Positions 1 through 8,430 are shown, counted from the stretch's first letter. The stretch: 20,069 nucleotides of DNA from Flavobacteriales bacterium UBA1959 (GCA_002336085.1 DDEH01000021.1:1-20069); one strand, 5' to 3'. Notes: generated by a model not told the origin, from the letters alone. Numbers and translations: made by a program.

Positions 1-401
1 CAGCGATTATAGGCCTTGACTCCTTCATCGACTTCATGTTGAATACGAGCGCTGCGATTTGACGCCATTGTCATGAAAACGCCTCCAACTGCAGCATTGG
101 CCACTCCAAAAACCATCTGTCCGCGATCGATGGCAAAAGCGCCAACAATAAACTCAGCAATGCCAAATTGTGAAATCACAATATCCCAAGTTCTCATTCT
201 TTTCGCTTTGATGAAATGGTTCCTTGCATCTCGGCAATCGAATGAGACAAGCTGGGATGCGCGACCAGGTCTCATCGTCTTTCCTTCGAGCAGAATTTTA
301 TGATGTCCTTTTGTCTGCATGATGGATTGGGACAAACTCTGCTCAGGGAATATGCAAAAGAGAAAAATCCATTGAAATAAGATTGGTGCCCACATTCGCA
401 T
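1..401 (-). CDS. Partial secreted or membrane hypothetical protein (C-terminus outside window)
   Basis: An open frame reads leftward from ATG at 401 to the window edge, about 133 codons with no stop. A second in-frame ATG lies at 395. The first 25 or so residues form a signal peptide (hydrophobic core LFQWIFLFCIF, then a SLSQ-like cleavage region). Around residues 70-115 there is a Gly/Ala-rich hydrophobic stretch (GIAEFIVGAFAI, then FGVANAAVGGVFM), suggesting one or two membrane-embedded segments, followed by a charged region. It lies 59 nt downstream of a lipoprotein gene on the same strand and probably belongs to the same transcript. I do not recognise the family. Its length cannot be judged because the end is missing. 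Confidence 0.7.
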   Translation of the reverse strand, partial: MRMWAPILFQWIFLFCIFPEQSLSQSIMQTKGHHKILLEGKTMRPGRASQLVSFDCRDARNHFIKAKRMRTWDIVISQFGIAEFIVGAFAIDRGQMVFGVANAAVGGVFMTMASNRSARIQHEVDEGVKAYNR

Positions 402-460
402 GCCTGCCAAGTTAGCGCATCCATGAGAGCCATACTCCAACACGGACCTCTTGAATGCGA

Positions 461-1042
461 TTATGGCGCCACAATTAGCGGCAGCCGAATAATTGAATCA
501 ATGGAGTGAGTATAGCAGACCATTGAGTTGTAACCAACGAGCCGGGCTTCTCCATTGAGCTCCGTTCCATGGTGCATGTATTCTTCCTCTGGCAATTTCA
601 TGCTACCGGAACGCGAAGAACCGTAGAATATCCGAGATCCGCTGTAAATGGCATGCATATCGGCACGCAAAGGACGAAAACGCATTGGCACCCTGACGGA
701 ATCCACCCAAAGCTCCCATTCATTTAAGGATTCCACAACGTTCAACCAGCCATCTCCATCATCCGCAGGAATTTCCACTTCCACGCGATAAGTCCGCTGC
801 TTCCTTACGTTGGACTCTATTCCAGGCAGTGCATCCTGCTGAGTTATAGAAAATTCAACAAATGGAAACTCTTGGCAGGCATGAAAACGAGGTGCCACCG
901 GCACTTCCAAGATTGATTTCTTACCGCTGCACCCCATGAGCATGCCGCAGGCTAGGAAAAGTGCGAGGGCAATTGAAAGAATGAACTTGATTTGGCCATT
1001 GGCTTGAGGTGCATGGCAATGGATATCTTTCAACGTCTTCAT
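461..1042 (-). CDS. Small lipoprotein, unknown function
   Basis: 193 residues. The N-terminus has a long signal sequence with hydrophobic core FILSIALALFLACGMLM and a good lipobox LMGC, with the lipidated cysteine at residue 38. The mature part (about 155 residues) is mostly polar with beta-like alternation (YRVEVEIPADDGDGWLNV, LNEWELWVDSVRVPMRF) and two further cysteines. No enzyme motif is visible. The ATG at 1042 is the only Met before the signal core, so the start is secure. It lies 48 nt downstream of a T9SS cargo gene and 59 nt upstream of a partial exported protein, all on the minus strand, so an envelope-related operon is likely. The function is not recognised. Confidence 0.75.
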   Translation of the reverse strand: MKTLKDIHCHAPQANGQIKFILSIALALFLACGMLMGCSGKKSILEVPVAPRFHACQEFPFVEFSITQQDALPGIESNVRKQRTYRVEVEIPADDGDGWLNVVESLNEWELWVDSVRVPMRFRPLRADMHAIYSGSRIFYGSSRSGSMKLPEEEYMHHGTELNGEARLVGYNSMVCYTHSIDSIIRLPLIVAP

Positions 1043-1090
1043 AGTTGCGAACTATGCAAAATCAATGCCAAAGGAGTTGCAGTCATTTGG

Positions 1091-2596
1091 TCAATGAAAC
1101 ACATTTAATTTCAAGACTCGCGAAGAGCCAATTTCTTCTCTGGCATCAACACAAATCAGCGAAAACATTCCCGCTGGCCAGCAAGATGCATCAGCATAAG
1201 GCTGCTGGCCGTGCGCGACCACTCGACCCTGAGAATCCACGACAATCCATCGCTGGCCCGGCTGGTATCCGCTAATTTCAAAAGTGCCCGAAACTGGATT
1301 TGGAAAAACTGACCAGTCTGCAGAGCGCATGCTGGGCGTTCTCTCAATCCCAAGCGTAACATCAAGAATATTCGTCTCCAAAGATTCGGCATAAAGGCCC
1401 ACATAAGCATCTGGAATCTGTAGCAGATAAACATCATCTCGGCCATTGGAATAACCGTCAGAGCGTCCCAAAATCCAAATTCTATTGGCATCATCTGTCA
1501 ACATTGACGCTGGACGTTCGTCCCAAGGCGTTCCGAATGTGGGTCCTCCCTGCCAAGCTCCTGTCTCTGCCGACCATCGTGAAAACAGCAATTCTTCACC
1601 ACCGAGCCCCAAGCCTTCAGTCATGGAGATGGTAGCAAAATCTGAATCGCTGTACCATTGCAAGTCGAAGGCCGCAACATCCACTCCAGAACCCGGAATC
1701 TTCTCGAGCAATGTATCTCCCGCTAGACTCATGCAAACCATTGCGAGCCGAGAACCCTCATCCGTTATAACATTCATCAATGCCGCAATGGTCGAGCCAC
1801 GCGCCTCTAATGCTACACCGTCTGTTGGAATGTCCCAAACACTCGAATACGTCCAGTTTATACTCTCCGTATTCAAATCATAGGAAATTAATTGCGCGCG
1901 CTGCTCGCCTTCCAATGTGACAATGGCCAAAAGCGTATCTCCCTGAATATGGGCATCACGCAAAACCTCTTCAGCATCTGAACCCCATGAAGTTGCGGCG
2001 GCCAGAGCCCAATTGCCCTCGTTCCATACATGGCGCGTCCATTGTATATCTCCAGAGCCGGTAGCATAACTTGTTCCCACAGACCACAATTCACCCGATC
2101 GATCAAAACACCGCAGCGGAATATCCCAAGCGGCTGTGCCCCAAGACTGGGAATTCAGGAGTACGCCCAACGAATCCAATGTCTGAAAGCTCCAGTCATA
2201 ACCATCTGCTGCATTGGCATAGCGCATGGACAACACCGTAATGCGACCATCAGCATGCTCCACAGCATCTACCGGTTGCAGCAGAGGTGCGTTACTGAGG
2301 GTTGTTTCCCAAACAATTTGAGCAGCGGAATCGAGCCGCTGCACCCACACCTGCGGTTGGTCATCCGATGTACTGTTGGTGGAACTCAGGCTCAGCACGT
2401 TGCCATTTTCAAGTGGAATCAAGCGCACTCCTCTGTCATCTTGTTGGCCGCCCCAAACCCGAACGTCAACAGAGTAAAACTGAGCATTGACTCCCACCGC
2501 AAATGAAAGCCATGTCAAAAGCAATAAAAAAGCTGGCAAAACTACTGGGAAGGTGTTGCGTGCAAATAAATCAATCTTGAACAGCTTCATGCACAC
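1091..2596 (-). CDS. T9SS-exported surface protein with type A C-terminal sorting domain
   Basis: 501 residues from a GTG at 2596; the ATG two codons later (2590) is the likelier start and gives 499. A signal peptide ends near residue 38 (GVNAQ). The middle region is rich in Trp, Asp and Gly with repeated W-containing beta-strand units (for example QVWVQRLDS, IVWETTL, RDDVYLLQI), suggesting a beta-propeller or similar repeat fold with no catalytic motif. Residues about 428-501 are a type A sorting domain: VFPNPVSG, then the VDSQGRVV strand, then WPAGMFSLICVD, ending in a KLNVFH strand. Such domains direct passage through the type IX secretion system and are usually removed at the surface. The gene begins inside the last codons of kdsA, so it is probably co-transcribed and translationally coupled. 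The exact role is unknown. Confidence 0.85.
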   Translation of the reverse strand: MCMKLFKIDLFARNTFPVVLPAFLLLLTWLSFAVGVNAQFYSVDVRVWGGQQDDRGVRLIPLENGNVLSLSSTNSTSDDQPQVWVQRLDSAAQIVWETTLSNAPLLQPVDAVEHADGRITVLSMRYANAADGYDWSFQTLDSLGVLLNSQSWGTAAWDIPLRCFDRSGELWSVGTSYATGSGDIQWTRHVWNEGNWALAAATSWGSDAEEVLRDAHIQGDTLLAIVTLEGEQRAQLISYDLNTESINWTYSSVWDIPTDGVALEARGSTIAALMNVITDEGSRLAMVCMSLAGDTLLEKIPGSGVDVAAFDLQWYSDSDFATISMTEGLGLGGEELLFSRWSAETGAWQGGPTFGTPWDERPASMLTDDANRIWILGRSDGYSNGRDDVYLLQIPDAYVGLYAESLETNILDVTLGIERTPSMRSADWSVFPNPVSGTFEISGYQPGQRWIVVDSQGRVVAHGQQPYADASCWPAGMFSLICVDAREEIGSSRVLKLNVFH

Positions 2597-3416
2597 GTTT
2601 TAATTGTTTCAACAAATCGTACAATCGGTCCAGCGGAAGCATATTAGCTCCGTCGGAGAGTGCCAAAGCCGGATCGGGATGCGTTTCAATAAAAACACCA
2701 TTGGCTCCTGCGGCCACCGCCGCTTTACCGACAGTTGCAATCAACTCTGGTTTTCCTCCCGTCACACCCGAAAGTTGATTGGGCTGCTGCAAACTATGTG
2801 TAATGTCCGCGATGACCGGACCAAAGGCATGCATTACAGGAAACCCTCGCATGTCTACGACCATGTCTTGATACCCCAGCATGGTTCCGCGCTCGGTCAA
2901 CCACGCTTTTTTGTTCCCAGACTCATGGATCTTCCTGATGGCATGCTCCATAGATTGAGGAGCAAGGAATTGACCTTTTTTTACATTGACCACCTTGCCT
3001 GTGTTGGCCGCAGCGACCAAAAGATCGGTTTGGCGACAGAGAAAGGCAGGAATTTGCAACACATCCACATATTTGGCCGCCATTTCCGCTTCATCCGCGG
3101 CGTGGATATCTGTAGTGGTCCGAACATCCATCCGATCACCTATATCTTTCAAAATGGCCAAGGCTTTTTCGTCGCCGATACCAGTAAAGCTATCCAACCG
3201 AGACCGATTGGCCTTGCGATAAGAGCCTTTGAAAATAAAAGGCAAATCCAGCGCTGCGCAAGCCTCTGCTACTCCATCCGCAACTCGATTTGCAATTTCT
3301 TCTCCCTCAATGGCACATGGCCCCGCGATAATTTGCAACTTGTTCCCTGCTGTCCAGCCCGTCATGTCTGATGGTAGCTGGGTCCAATGCCTTGAATCGT
3401 CCATTTGTTGTGCCAT
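2571..3416 (-). CDS. kdsA: 3-deoxy-8-phosphooctulonate synthase (KDO-8-phosphate synthase)
   Basis: Cytosolic enzyme that condenses phosphoenolpyruvate with D-arabinose 5-phosphate to make KDO-8-phosphate, the first committed step to the KDO of lipopolysaccharide. 281 residues, the usual length. Clear motifs are IIAGPCAIEG (29-38), KGSYRKANRS (63-72), TTDIH (101-105), QIPAFLCRQTD (121-131), NVKKGQFLAP (144-153), LTERG (173-177), ITHSLQ (205-210), FIETHPDP (242-249) and LSDGAN (253-258). The metal-ligand set Cys34, His207, Glu244 and Asp255 is complete. Cysteine in GPC, where the metal-independent E. coli enzyme has asparagine, marks the metal-dependent class. It follows the beta-barrel gene after 36 nt, and the downstream T9SS gene starts within its last codons. 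Confidence 0.96.
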   Translation of the reverse strand: MAQQMDDSRHWTQLPSDMTGWTAGNKLQIIAGPCAIEGEEIANRVADGVAEACAALDLPFIFKGSYRKANRSRLDSFTGIGDEKALAILKDIGDRMDVRTTTDIHAADEAEMAAKYVDVLQIPAFLCRQTDLLVAAANTGKVVNVKKGQFLAPQSMEHAIRKIHESGNKKAWLTERGTMLGYQDMVVDMRGFPVMHAFGPVIADITHSLQQPNQLSGVTGGKPELIATVGKAAVAAGANGVFIETHPDPALALSDGANMLPLDRLYDLLKQLKRVHEAVQD

Positions 3417-3452
3417 AGGGCTAAGTTCGGAACTGCACCGCGAATTGCCTCA

Positions 3453-4709
3453 TCAAAGCGACTCGTATCGCAATGTAATTCCTCGGCCATATGCGGAACC
3501 ACCTCCCCAGCCCCATGGATCCTCAATGTAAATCATCACGGCACGCTCATTTGGCATGCGCCATCTGGCCCAAGCCGCAGGCCGAGCGCGTCCCCAACCT
3601 CCAGCGACCAATTGTACGCCCACTTGCCAATGCTTTCCAAACGCACGTCTCAACCCTGAAATCGCACGTGGCAATGGCATCCATTCCCCCACTTGAACTT
3701 GGACATCCCAACCCATTCGAGGCGTTAACGGATATTCAAAACTCATGTCCAAACGGCCGGGCAAAAGCTGCAAATCGACACCCGAAGAGTCCACAGTGTA
3801 CAGTCCTTCCACAGCCCCCTCCTCTTGCAATGAGGCAATGGACCATCCTGCCCCCGTCAGAGGCAAACCCGAAGTCTCGAGCATTGTATCCACTTCAAAC
3901 CGTAAGGGATTGGGTGCCAGTACCGCGCCAAAATTGCGCAATTGCACGTGAAAGGCGAATGGCGCTTCTTCACGTAAAAAATGCCACTCCGCATTCAGCG
4001 ACAATCCCCAGCCAGCTTTGCGGCTTATGCGCGCCTTGGCCCGCAAAGAGGCGTGCAGATCATCCAGGGATTCATTGACATAGAAATATCCTGTCTCAAT
4101 CACACCTTCATATTGAAAAGGCCGATAAACCAAACCCAGCTCTGCACGATTCTGATGCTTGCCTTCAACCCCCAAAGCGGCATTGATCCAAGCAGAACTG
4201 CGCGCGCCGGTGCCATCCAAAACATCACGACGTCCCAAGTGGCCCGCATTTCCGATGAGTACTAAATCATACATCTCAGGTGTCCAACGTGAATCTCCAA
4301 TCCATCGCACTTGCATCGAACCACATAATCGCAGGTTCGTCTCCTTCCACATGTGCTTTGAACGCGCCTGAAGCTGAAATCCCGACGAAAAACCAAACGT
4401 CCCCATCTGACCTCCTTGGACTTTCCGAGCAGCATCCACAAGGCTTCGCTCAATGTTTCCTCCTCGGACCAACAACTGACCCAATTGATGGTCCATTGTA
4501 TTGGAACGATGCTGACCCCAAACCGTCAACGACCACGGCAGAAAGCTGGACTTATCGGATGTTTCATCATCGATTGCAGTCGAATCGGTCCAAGCATCAT
4601 TGCTACTTGACGTCTGCAGAAAATGAGCGTTTGCAATCGGAATCACTAAAAAAGACCAAACAAGCAACGCGCCAACTTTAAGCGAAAAAAGGGGAATGCT
4701 TTTTCTCAT
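3453..4709 (-). CDS. Outer-membrane beta-barrel candidate (DUF5723-like)
   Basis: 418 residues. A signal peptide precedes about residue 29 (core VGALLVWSFLVIPIANA). The rest alternates polar and hydrophobic residues as in amphipathic beta-strands, with many Trp and Tyr, and ends in a strand GRGITLRYESL of the kind that closes outer-membrane barrels. The segment LVLIGNAGHLGRRDVLDG and the overall plan resemble DUF5723-type barrels of Bacteroidota; this assignment is from memory of the family and uncertain. The ATG overlaps the stop of the upstream lipoprotein gene by 4 nt (ATGA, 4706-4709), a sign of translational coupling and of partnership between the two products. kdsA follows after 36 nt. 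No enzymatic motif is seen. Confidence 0.72.
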   Translation of the reverse strand: MRKSIPLFSLKVGALLVWSFLVIPIANAHFLQTSSSNDAWTDSTAIDDETSDKSSFLPWSLTVWGQHRSNTMDHQLGQLLVRGGNIERSLVDAARKVQGGQMGTFGFSSGFQLQARSKHMWKETNLRLCGSMQVRWIGDSRWTPEMYDLVLIGNAGHLGRRDVLDGTGARSSAWINAALGVEGKHQNRAELGLVYRPFQYEGVIETGYFYVNESLDDLHASLRAKARISRKAGWGLSLNAEWHFLREEAPFAFHVQLRNFGAVLAPNPLRFEVDTMLETSGLPLTGAGWSIASLQEEGAVEGLYTVDSSGVDLQLLPGRLDMSFEYPLTPRMGWDVQVQVGEWMPLPRAISGLRRAFGKHWQVGVQLVAGGWGRARPAAWARWRMPNERAVMIYIEDPWGWGGGSAYGRGITLRYESL

Positions 4710-6277
4710 TCGACGGCAACTTGATGGGTACCTTCAATGGCGACCTGAAGACGAAGGCGCTCATTGCCTGTAAATATTGCCTCGCCTTCCGAATCCATGT
4801 GAGCTGAAAAAACGAATTGACTCGGACCAATCAGTTGAAGCTCACTCACGGGAATGCGCCACTCCATAGCGCTAGAATCACTGTATTCATCACTAAAAGA
4901 GGGAACAGAACCTTCAAAGAATTCTGATTCAAATGCTCCGTTGGGGTGCATCCACTCTACATTAAATTCCCATGAAATCGGAAACCCATTGGTCAAACGA
5001 AGTACCAGGTCCCCCTCAAAATGGGGCAAATCTGCACCACTAAAATCAAACGTTTGTTCTATGCCAAATTGGTCAATGACTCCACGCAATGGCCATTCTA
5101 AGTCCAATTTAAGCTGCGGCGGATATCGCGAATCATAGAAATCTTGCCCACCCGAGACATCGCCCAATGGATTTAGAAGTCCATCGCCTTGCACCGTCAC
5201 CCATTCGGGCAAATACCCCAAAAGCTCAAAAATATCAGGACCCGTCTCCAGGAGATCCATGGTCCATACCGCTGGCTCGACTTCACCCGAACTCCAATCA
5301 GCTCGAGATATGAATTGTGGTATTCCTAATTGCTCATGGCCCACATTGATTCCATCCACTTGCAACGCGTCCAAATCCAATCGGATATCAGCAGCTAGGG
5401 TATTGTTGAATGACAATAACGCTCGGGTTGGGTTGATTTCTAAAAAACCCCCAGTGAAAACCTCGGAGTCGAACACTTTTTGTTCCACATCAAAATCCAA
5501 CGCTTCTTGGCCAAAGTAGCCCGCAACCTGCTGCACAAGCAAATCTCTAAAATGCATGCTGACCAAAATGCTGTCCGATCCATATACCTGCGCCGTGTCC
5601 TCGATGAAAGCCGGTGTGCCAATCATGAGCTCACTAGCAATGCGGTTAACCTCATCGCCGGAAGTACCGGTCAAATCAATCGATGCGCCAGACAAATCAA
5701 TCACGCCCGTTTCAATCTGAAACTGGCCAGAAACGCTCGGCGGAAGAACAACTTCCAATTCAACGGGCTGTCCGGCCACCATAACGCTTGGAAAGTTGTA
5801 TTGCATCTCCACATAACCATCCGTGGAACTCTCTACTGAATATTCTATTCTACCCGATTTCAAAACAATGGAAGTGAATTGCTGATCGATTCCCTGAAAA
5901 GTGATGTCTTCTTCGATATCCAGTAGAACAGCGCCCGGTGGAATTTCAAAAGGACCGCCTGAGAAATCAGGTGTCAACTGCTGAGCCACTAGGGTGTCCG
6001 GCAGTTGCGCTAAAGATTCAAAATCCAATTCAGAAATCACACCATCGAAACGGATAACAGCAGGTGCTCCAGATTCAATGGTCACGATCGAATCCCCCAC
6101 CACTTCAGACCAATCCAACAAGTCGTCCACCAACGGAATAGCAACTTCGACTTCCCAAGTGGTGGGCTGGCGCTTGCAACTCGACGCAAAGAAGAAAACA
6201 GTCAAGCATGCAATCCCCGTCAAAGCCAAAAATGACCTTTTTCTATGAAAAAAATATAGGAATATGAATCGGTCCAT
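4706..6277 (-). CDS. Large envelope lipoprotein, unknown function
   Basis: 523 residues. The basic, strongly hydrophobic N-terminus (HRKRSFLALTGIACL, then FFFASSC) looks like a lipoprotein signal with Cys34 as the lipidated residue. The -3 position is Ala rather than the preferred Leu, so the lipobox is slightly atypical. The mature protein is acidic and beta-rich, with several similar strand pairs (ARFD/VIRFDGVISELDF, QLKLDLEWPLRGV, FDFSGADLPHFEGDL), as in a multi-domain beta-sandwich surface protein. No catalytic motif is visible. Its stop overlaps the start of a beta-barrel candidate (ATGA), so the pair may form one envelope complex. It follows the DapF-DUF4105 gene after 27 nt on the same strand. 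The pairing and its complex are inferred. Confidence 0.75.
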   Translation of the reverse strand: MDRFIFLYFFHRKRSFLALTGIACLTVFFFASSCKRQPTTWEVEVAIPLVDDLLDWSEVVGDSIVTIESGAPAVIRFDGVISELDFESLAQLPDTLVAQQLTPDFSGGPFEIPPGAVLLDIEEDITFQGIDQQFTSIVLKSGRIEYSVESSTDGYVEMQYNFPSVMVAGQPVELEVVLPPSVSGQFQIETGVIDLSGASIDLTGTSGDEVNRIASELMIGTPAFIEDTAQVYGSDSILVSMHFRDLLVQQVAGYFGQEALDFDVEQKVFDSEVFTGGFLEINPTRALLSFNNTLAADIRLDLDALQVDGINVGHEQLGIPQFISRADWSSGEVEPAVWTMDLLETGPDIFELLGYLPEWVTVQGDGLLNPLGDVSGGQDFYDSRYPPQLKLDLEWPLRGVIDQFGIEQTFDFSGADLPHFEGDLVLRLTNGFPISWEFNVEWMHPNGAFESEFFEGSVPSFSDEYSDSSAMEWRIPVSELQLIGPSQFVFSAHMDSEGEAIFTGNERLRLQVAIEGTHQVAVE

Positions 6278-6304
6278 TTTTTATCCAATCAATCTACTCA
6301 ACAC

Positions 6305-7579
6305 CTACTTCTTCCTGTCAAATATAGTTGCACCATGCCTCCTCCATGGCCATATCCAAGGATCGAGACTCAACCAAACTGACCACGCCATGCAGGTGCT
6401 TACTAAAGATACATACTGAGGGACAAAAACGCTACCGAGCAAAAACAACAAAATCGAGATCGCCAAAATTGAGCGAATTCGATCTGCCATGACGGAAGAA
6501 AACCGCCGAATCAGTGCGATGAGCGGCAAAAGTGGCGACGCCCAAATAAGATTCCAATTCAACCACGTGTCCTGATGGTCAGTAACTGTCCACATCAACA
6601 GGAGAAGCACACCTAAAATTCCTGCCACTGCCTGAATCTCTCTGCCCGCCAGTTGATCAGTACGTGTTGGAATGACTCGCGTACGAAACTGCAGAAGACG
6701 CCTGAGGCTCCATCCAAAAGTCCAAATCATAATCGCTAAAGCCCAAAACAATGGATGCCTCCAATTGGGTGTATTTAGTGCTCGAAACCAAGGCCGCTGC
6801 GGCGGCAGTAACTCGACAGGTTCGCCAGCTATGAATTGCCCATCCAATTCCGCATGCTTCAACTGGGCCATCAATCCATCAGGCAGAAAACTGGAACCAC
6901 ATTCTGGCATAATCCGATCCACTTTTGAGCCCAAAATAAAATCAATGCCCGCTTCTATCCATGCGTCCCCACATATGTAAGGCTCGAGCGCTTGGCGAAA
7001 CGTAACGCCTCGTGCGTGCGCTTCATCCCTTTCACACCGCGCATCAAAACGTTCGCCCCATGCGCTTTCCAATGCGACAAGCGCTCGGGTGCTACAATTG
7101 TCATGAAGAAACTTATACGAATAAACCCGGTTTTCGGGCAAATGGTTCCACTCCAGAAAAGCAATCAACGCACGCGCGTCATTCGGCGATATCGCTAGTT
7201 TTTGCTCCAATATTGCGCGGTTATTCCTCAAATAATCTTGCTGAAACCCCCCGAAAGTAGCCTTGGCAAGACGGTAGTCCAGTTTCCCACGCATGAAGCG
7301 CGCATAAAACCCCTCGCTGAATTGGAACGTGCCATAATTGTAAGTCCAATCAACTGGTGGAGTTTGCCCCCAATCTATGATGCGAATCGCGGTGTGTCCC
7401 CATGCACTGTATAATTCAGGACCGGGCGACCCGGTCAAGATGGAAACCTCAACCTCATCCGTCCAAGAAGAAAGTACCGGAGTCTCTTCGACCAAAGCGG
7501 TCACTGATTGAGCGAACGAGCACAAAAGAAGCAATGAAGCGAACAACCATTTTGCACCATTCCAAGTGCCTTTGACCAC
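6305..7579 (-). other. Possible internal translation unit: secreted DUF4105 protein from GTG
   Basis: Inside the DapF-DUF4105 frame, codon 271 is GTG (7579-7577). Starting there gives a normal-looking signal peptide: Lys at position 3 and again before the hydrophobic core FASLLLLCSF, then a SVTA cleavage site. The remainder would be a free-standing DUF4105 membrane protein of about 424 residues, the usual form of this family. Only a weak purine stretch (GCGAGAA) precedes the GTG. This is an alternative reading of the same DNA, not an extra gene. Confidence 0.35.
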
Positions 7580-8389
7580 TTCTCGCGCAGCTCCAGCCAA
7601 CCACACTTTTCTATAGACGGCATTGGCCTTTTGGTTCGGATCAAACTCAATGGTCAGCTCGCCACCGGTCATGATCACCTTACGATTCAGCGCGCCTCCC
7701 GAGCGATTGTAATCCGCGATAGCAGCGGCAGCGGCACCTGTTCCGCATGCTTTGGTCTCAGCCTCCACTCCTCGTTCAAACGTACGCATGTGCAATTCAC
7801 TCATATTTACCCTCGCCACAAAATCTACGTTCACCCCTTCCGGTGCATAATGGGCATCACATCGAATGGCCTTCCCATTAAGTACTACATCCAATTCATT
7901 GAGCTCGTTTGGGCTCGCCCATTCCATGTGGTGCGGACTGCCAGTATCAACAAAATCAGCCTGGCCCATCGGACTCCACCAATGTGGCGCCGGAATTGGA
8001 GGGTTTACATTCATCAGTTGAACGGCGGGCTCCTCGAGATCTGTGTGCCATTTTACGAAATGCTCGCCGTCGCAGGCATGCAAAGTTCCTCCAGACTTCT
8101 GCATCCATCCTTGGCCACACAAAAACGCAAACAATGCTCGGCTTCCGTTGCCACAAAAAGAACGAGAACCATCCGCATTTAGGTAATCCATTTGCCAAGC
8201 GTCACACATGCCGGAAGCGTCAACAGTACCGTGCGGTTGAAAATAAATAACACCGTCCGCTCCCAATCCTTCATCACGGTCACACCACGCTGCGATCGCC
8301 TGTGCATTGGGAAGCAGCGACCATTCTCGTTGGTCTAACAAGATGAAATCGTTGCCTGTTCCTTCCCATTTCCAAAAATTGAAATGCAT
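6305..8389 (-). CDS. dapF: Diaminopimelate epimerase fused to a membrane-bound DUF4105 domain
   Basis: One uninterrupted 694-codon frame. Residues 1 to about 272 are DapF, which interconverts LL- and meso-diaminopimelate for peptidoglycan and lysine: EGTGNDF (9-15), GADGVIYF (43-50), NADGSRSFCGNGSR with catalytic Cys79, ERGVEAET, and KACGTGA with catalytic Cys215. DapF enzymes normally stop near 'KGTI'; here the frame continues (VKGTWNGAKW) into a hydrophobic signal-like segment (282-298, ending SVTA). A DUF4105 domain follows (about 312-530), with AWGHTAIRI, YNYGTF, FMRGKLDYRL and HDNCSTR. About four or five transmembrane segments lie at 546-562, 585-603, 613-628 and 640-680. DUF4105 proteins are normally separate. 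The expected topology is DapF inside and DUF4105 in the periplasm. Separate translation of DUF4105 from an internal GTG at 7579 is possible. Confidence 0.88.
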   Translation of the reverse strand: MHFNFWKWEGTGNDFILLDQREWSLLPNAQAIAAWCDRDEGLGADGVIYFQPHGTVDASGMCDAWQMDYLNADGSRSFCGNGSRALFAFLCGQGWMQKSGGTLHACDGEHFVKWHTDLEEPAVQLMNVNPPIPAPHWWSPMGQADFVDTGSPHHMEWASPNELNELDVVLNGKAIRCDAHYAPEGVNVDFVARVNMSELHMRTFERGVEAETKACGTGAAAAAIADYNRSGGALNRKVIMTGGELTIEFDPNQKANAVYRKVWLAGAAREVVKGTWNGAKWLFASLLLLCSFAQSVTALVEETPVLSSWTDEVEVSILTGSPGPELYSAWGHTAIRIIDWGQTPPVDWTYNYGTFQFSEGFYARFMRGKLDYRLAKATFGGFQQDYLRNNRAILEQKLAISPNDARALIAFLEWNHLPENRVYSYKFLHDNCSTRALVALESAWGERFDARCERDEAHARGVTFRQALEPYICGDAWIEAGIDFILGSKVDRIMPECGSSFLPDGLMAQLKHAELDGQFIAGEPVELLPPQRPWFRALNTPNWRHPLFWALAIMIWTFGWSLRRLLQFRTRVIPTRTDQLAGREIQAVAGILGVLLLLMWTVTDHQDTWLNWNLIWASPLLPLIALIRRFSSVMADRIRSILAISILLFLLGSVFVPQYVSLVSTCMAWSVWLSLDPWIWPWRRHGATIFDRKK

Positions 8390-8415
8390 GGTGACGAAGG
8401 TAGCCCATCCGGACT

Positions 8416-8430
8416 GCGCTATCTTAGCGC
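8416..8430. repeat. Inverted repeat in the divergent dapF/E1 spacer
   Basis: GCGCTA-TCT-TAGCGC is a perfect 6-bp inverted repeat with a 3-nt centre, in the middle of the 62-nt spacer between the divergent dapF fusion (start 8389) and E1 (start 8452). It could be an operator shared by both directions, or chance. I see no convincing promoter elements around it. Confidence 0.3.

Noticed and set aside
2604..3371. Long plus-strand open frame of 255 codons opposite kdsA
   Set aside because: It is antisense to a clearly conserved enzyme, its translation has no recognisable domain and is rich in Cys/His/Arg as expected of a shadow frame.
3491..4078. Plus-strand frame of 195 codons opposite the beta-barrel gene
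   Set aside because: Pro/Ser/His-rich translation without start context. The minus-strand frame has a signal peptide, barrel-like strands and a coupled start.
7540..7600. Frameshift or sequencing error at the DapF-DUF4105 junction
   Set aside because: Both halves are in the same frame with continuous sense codons, so no frameshift is needed. A lost stop by substitution cannot be excluded and is noted under the fusion.
7631..8182. Plus-strand frame of 183 codons opposite dapF
   Set aside because: The sense strand encodes DapF with both catalytic cysteines; the antisense product shows no family features.
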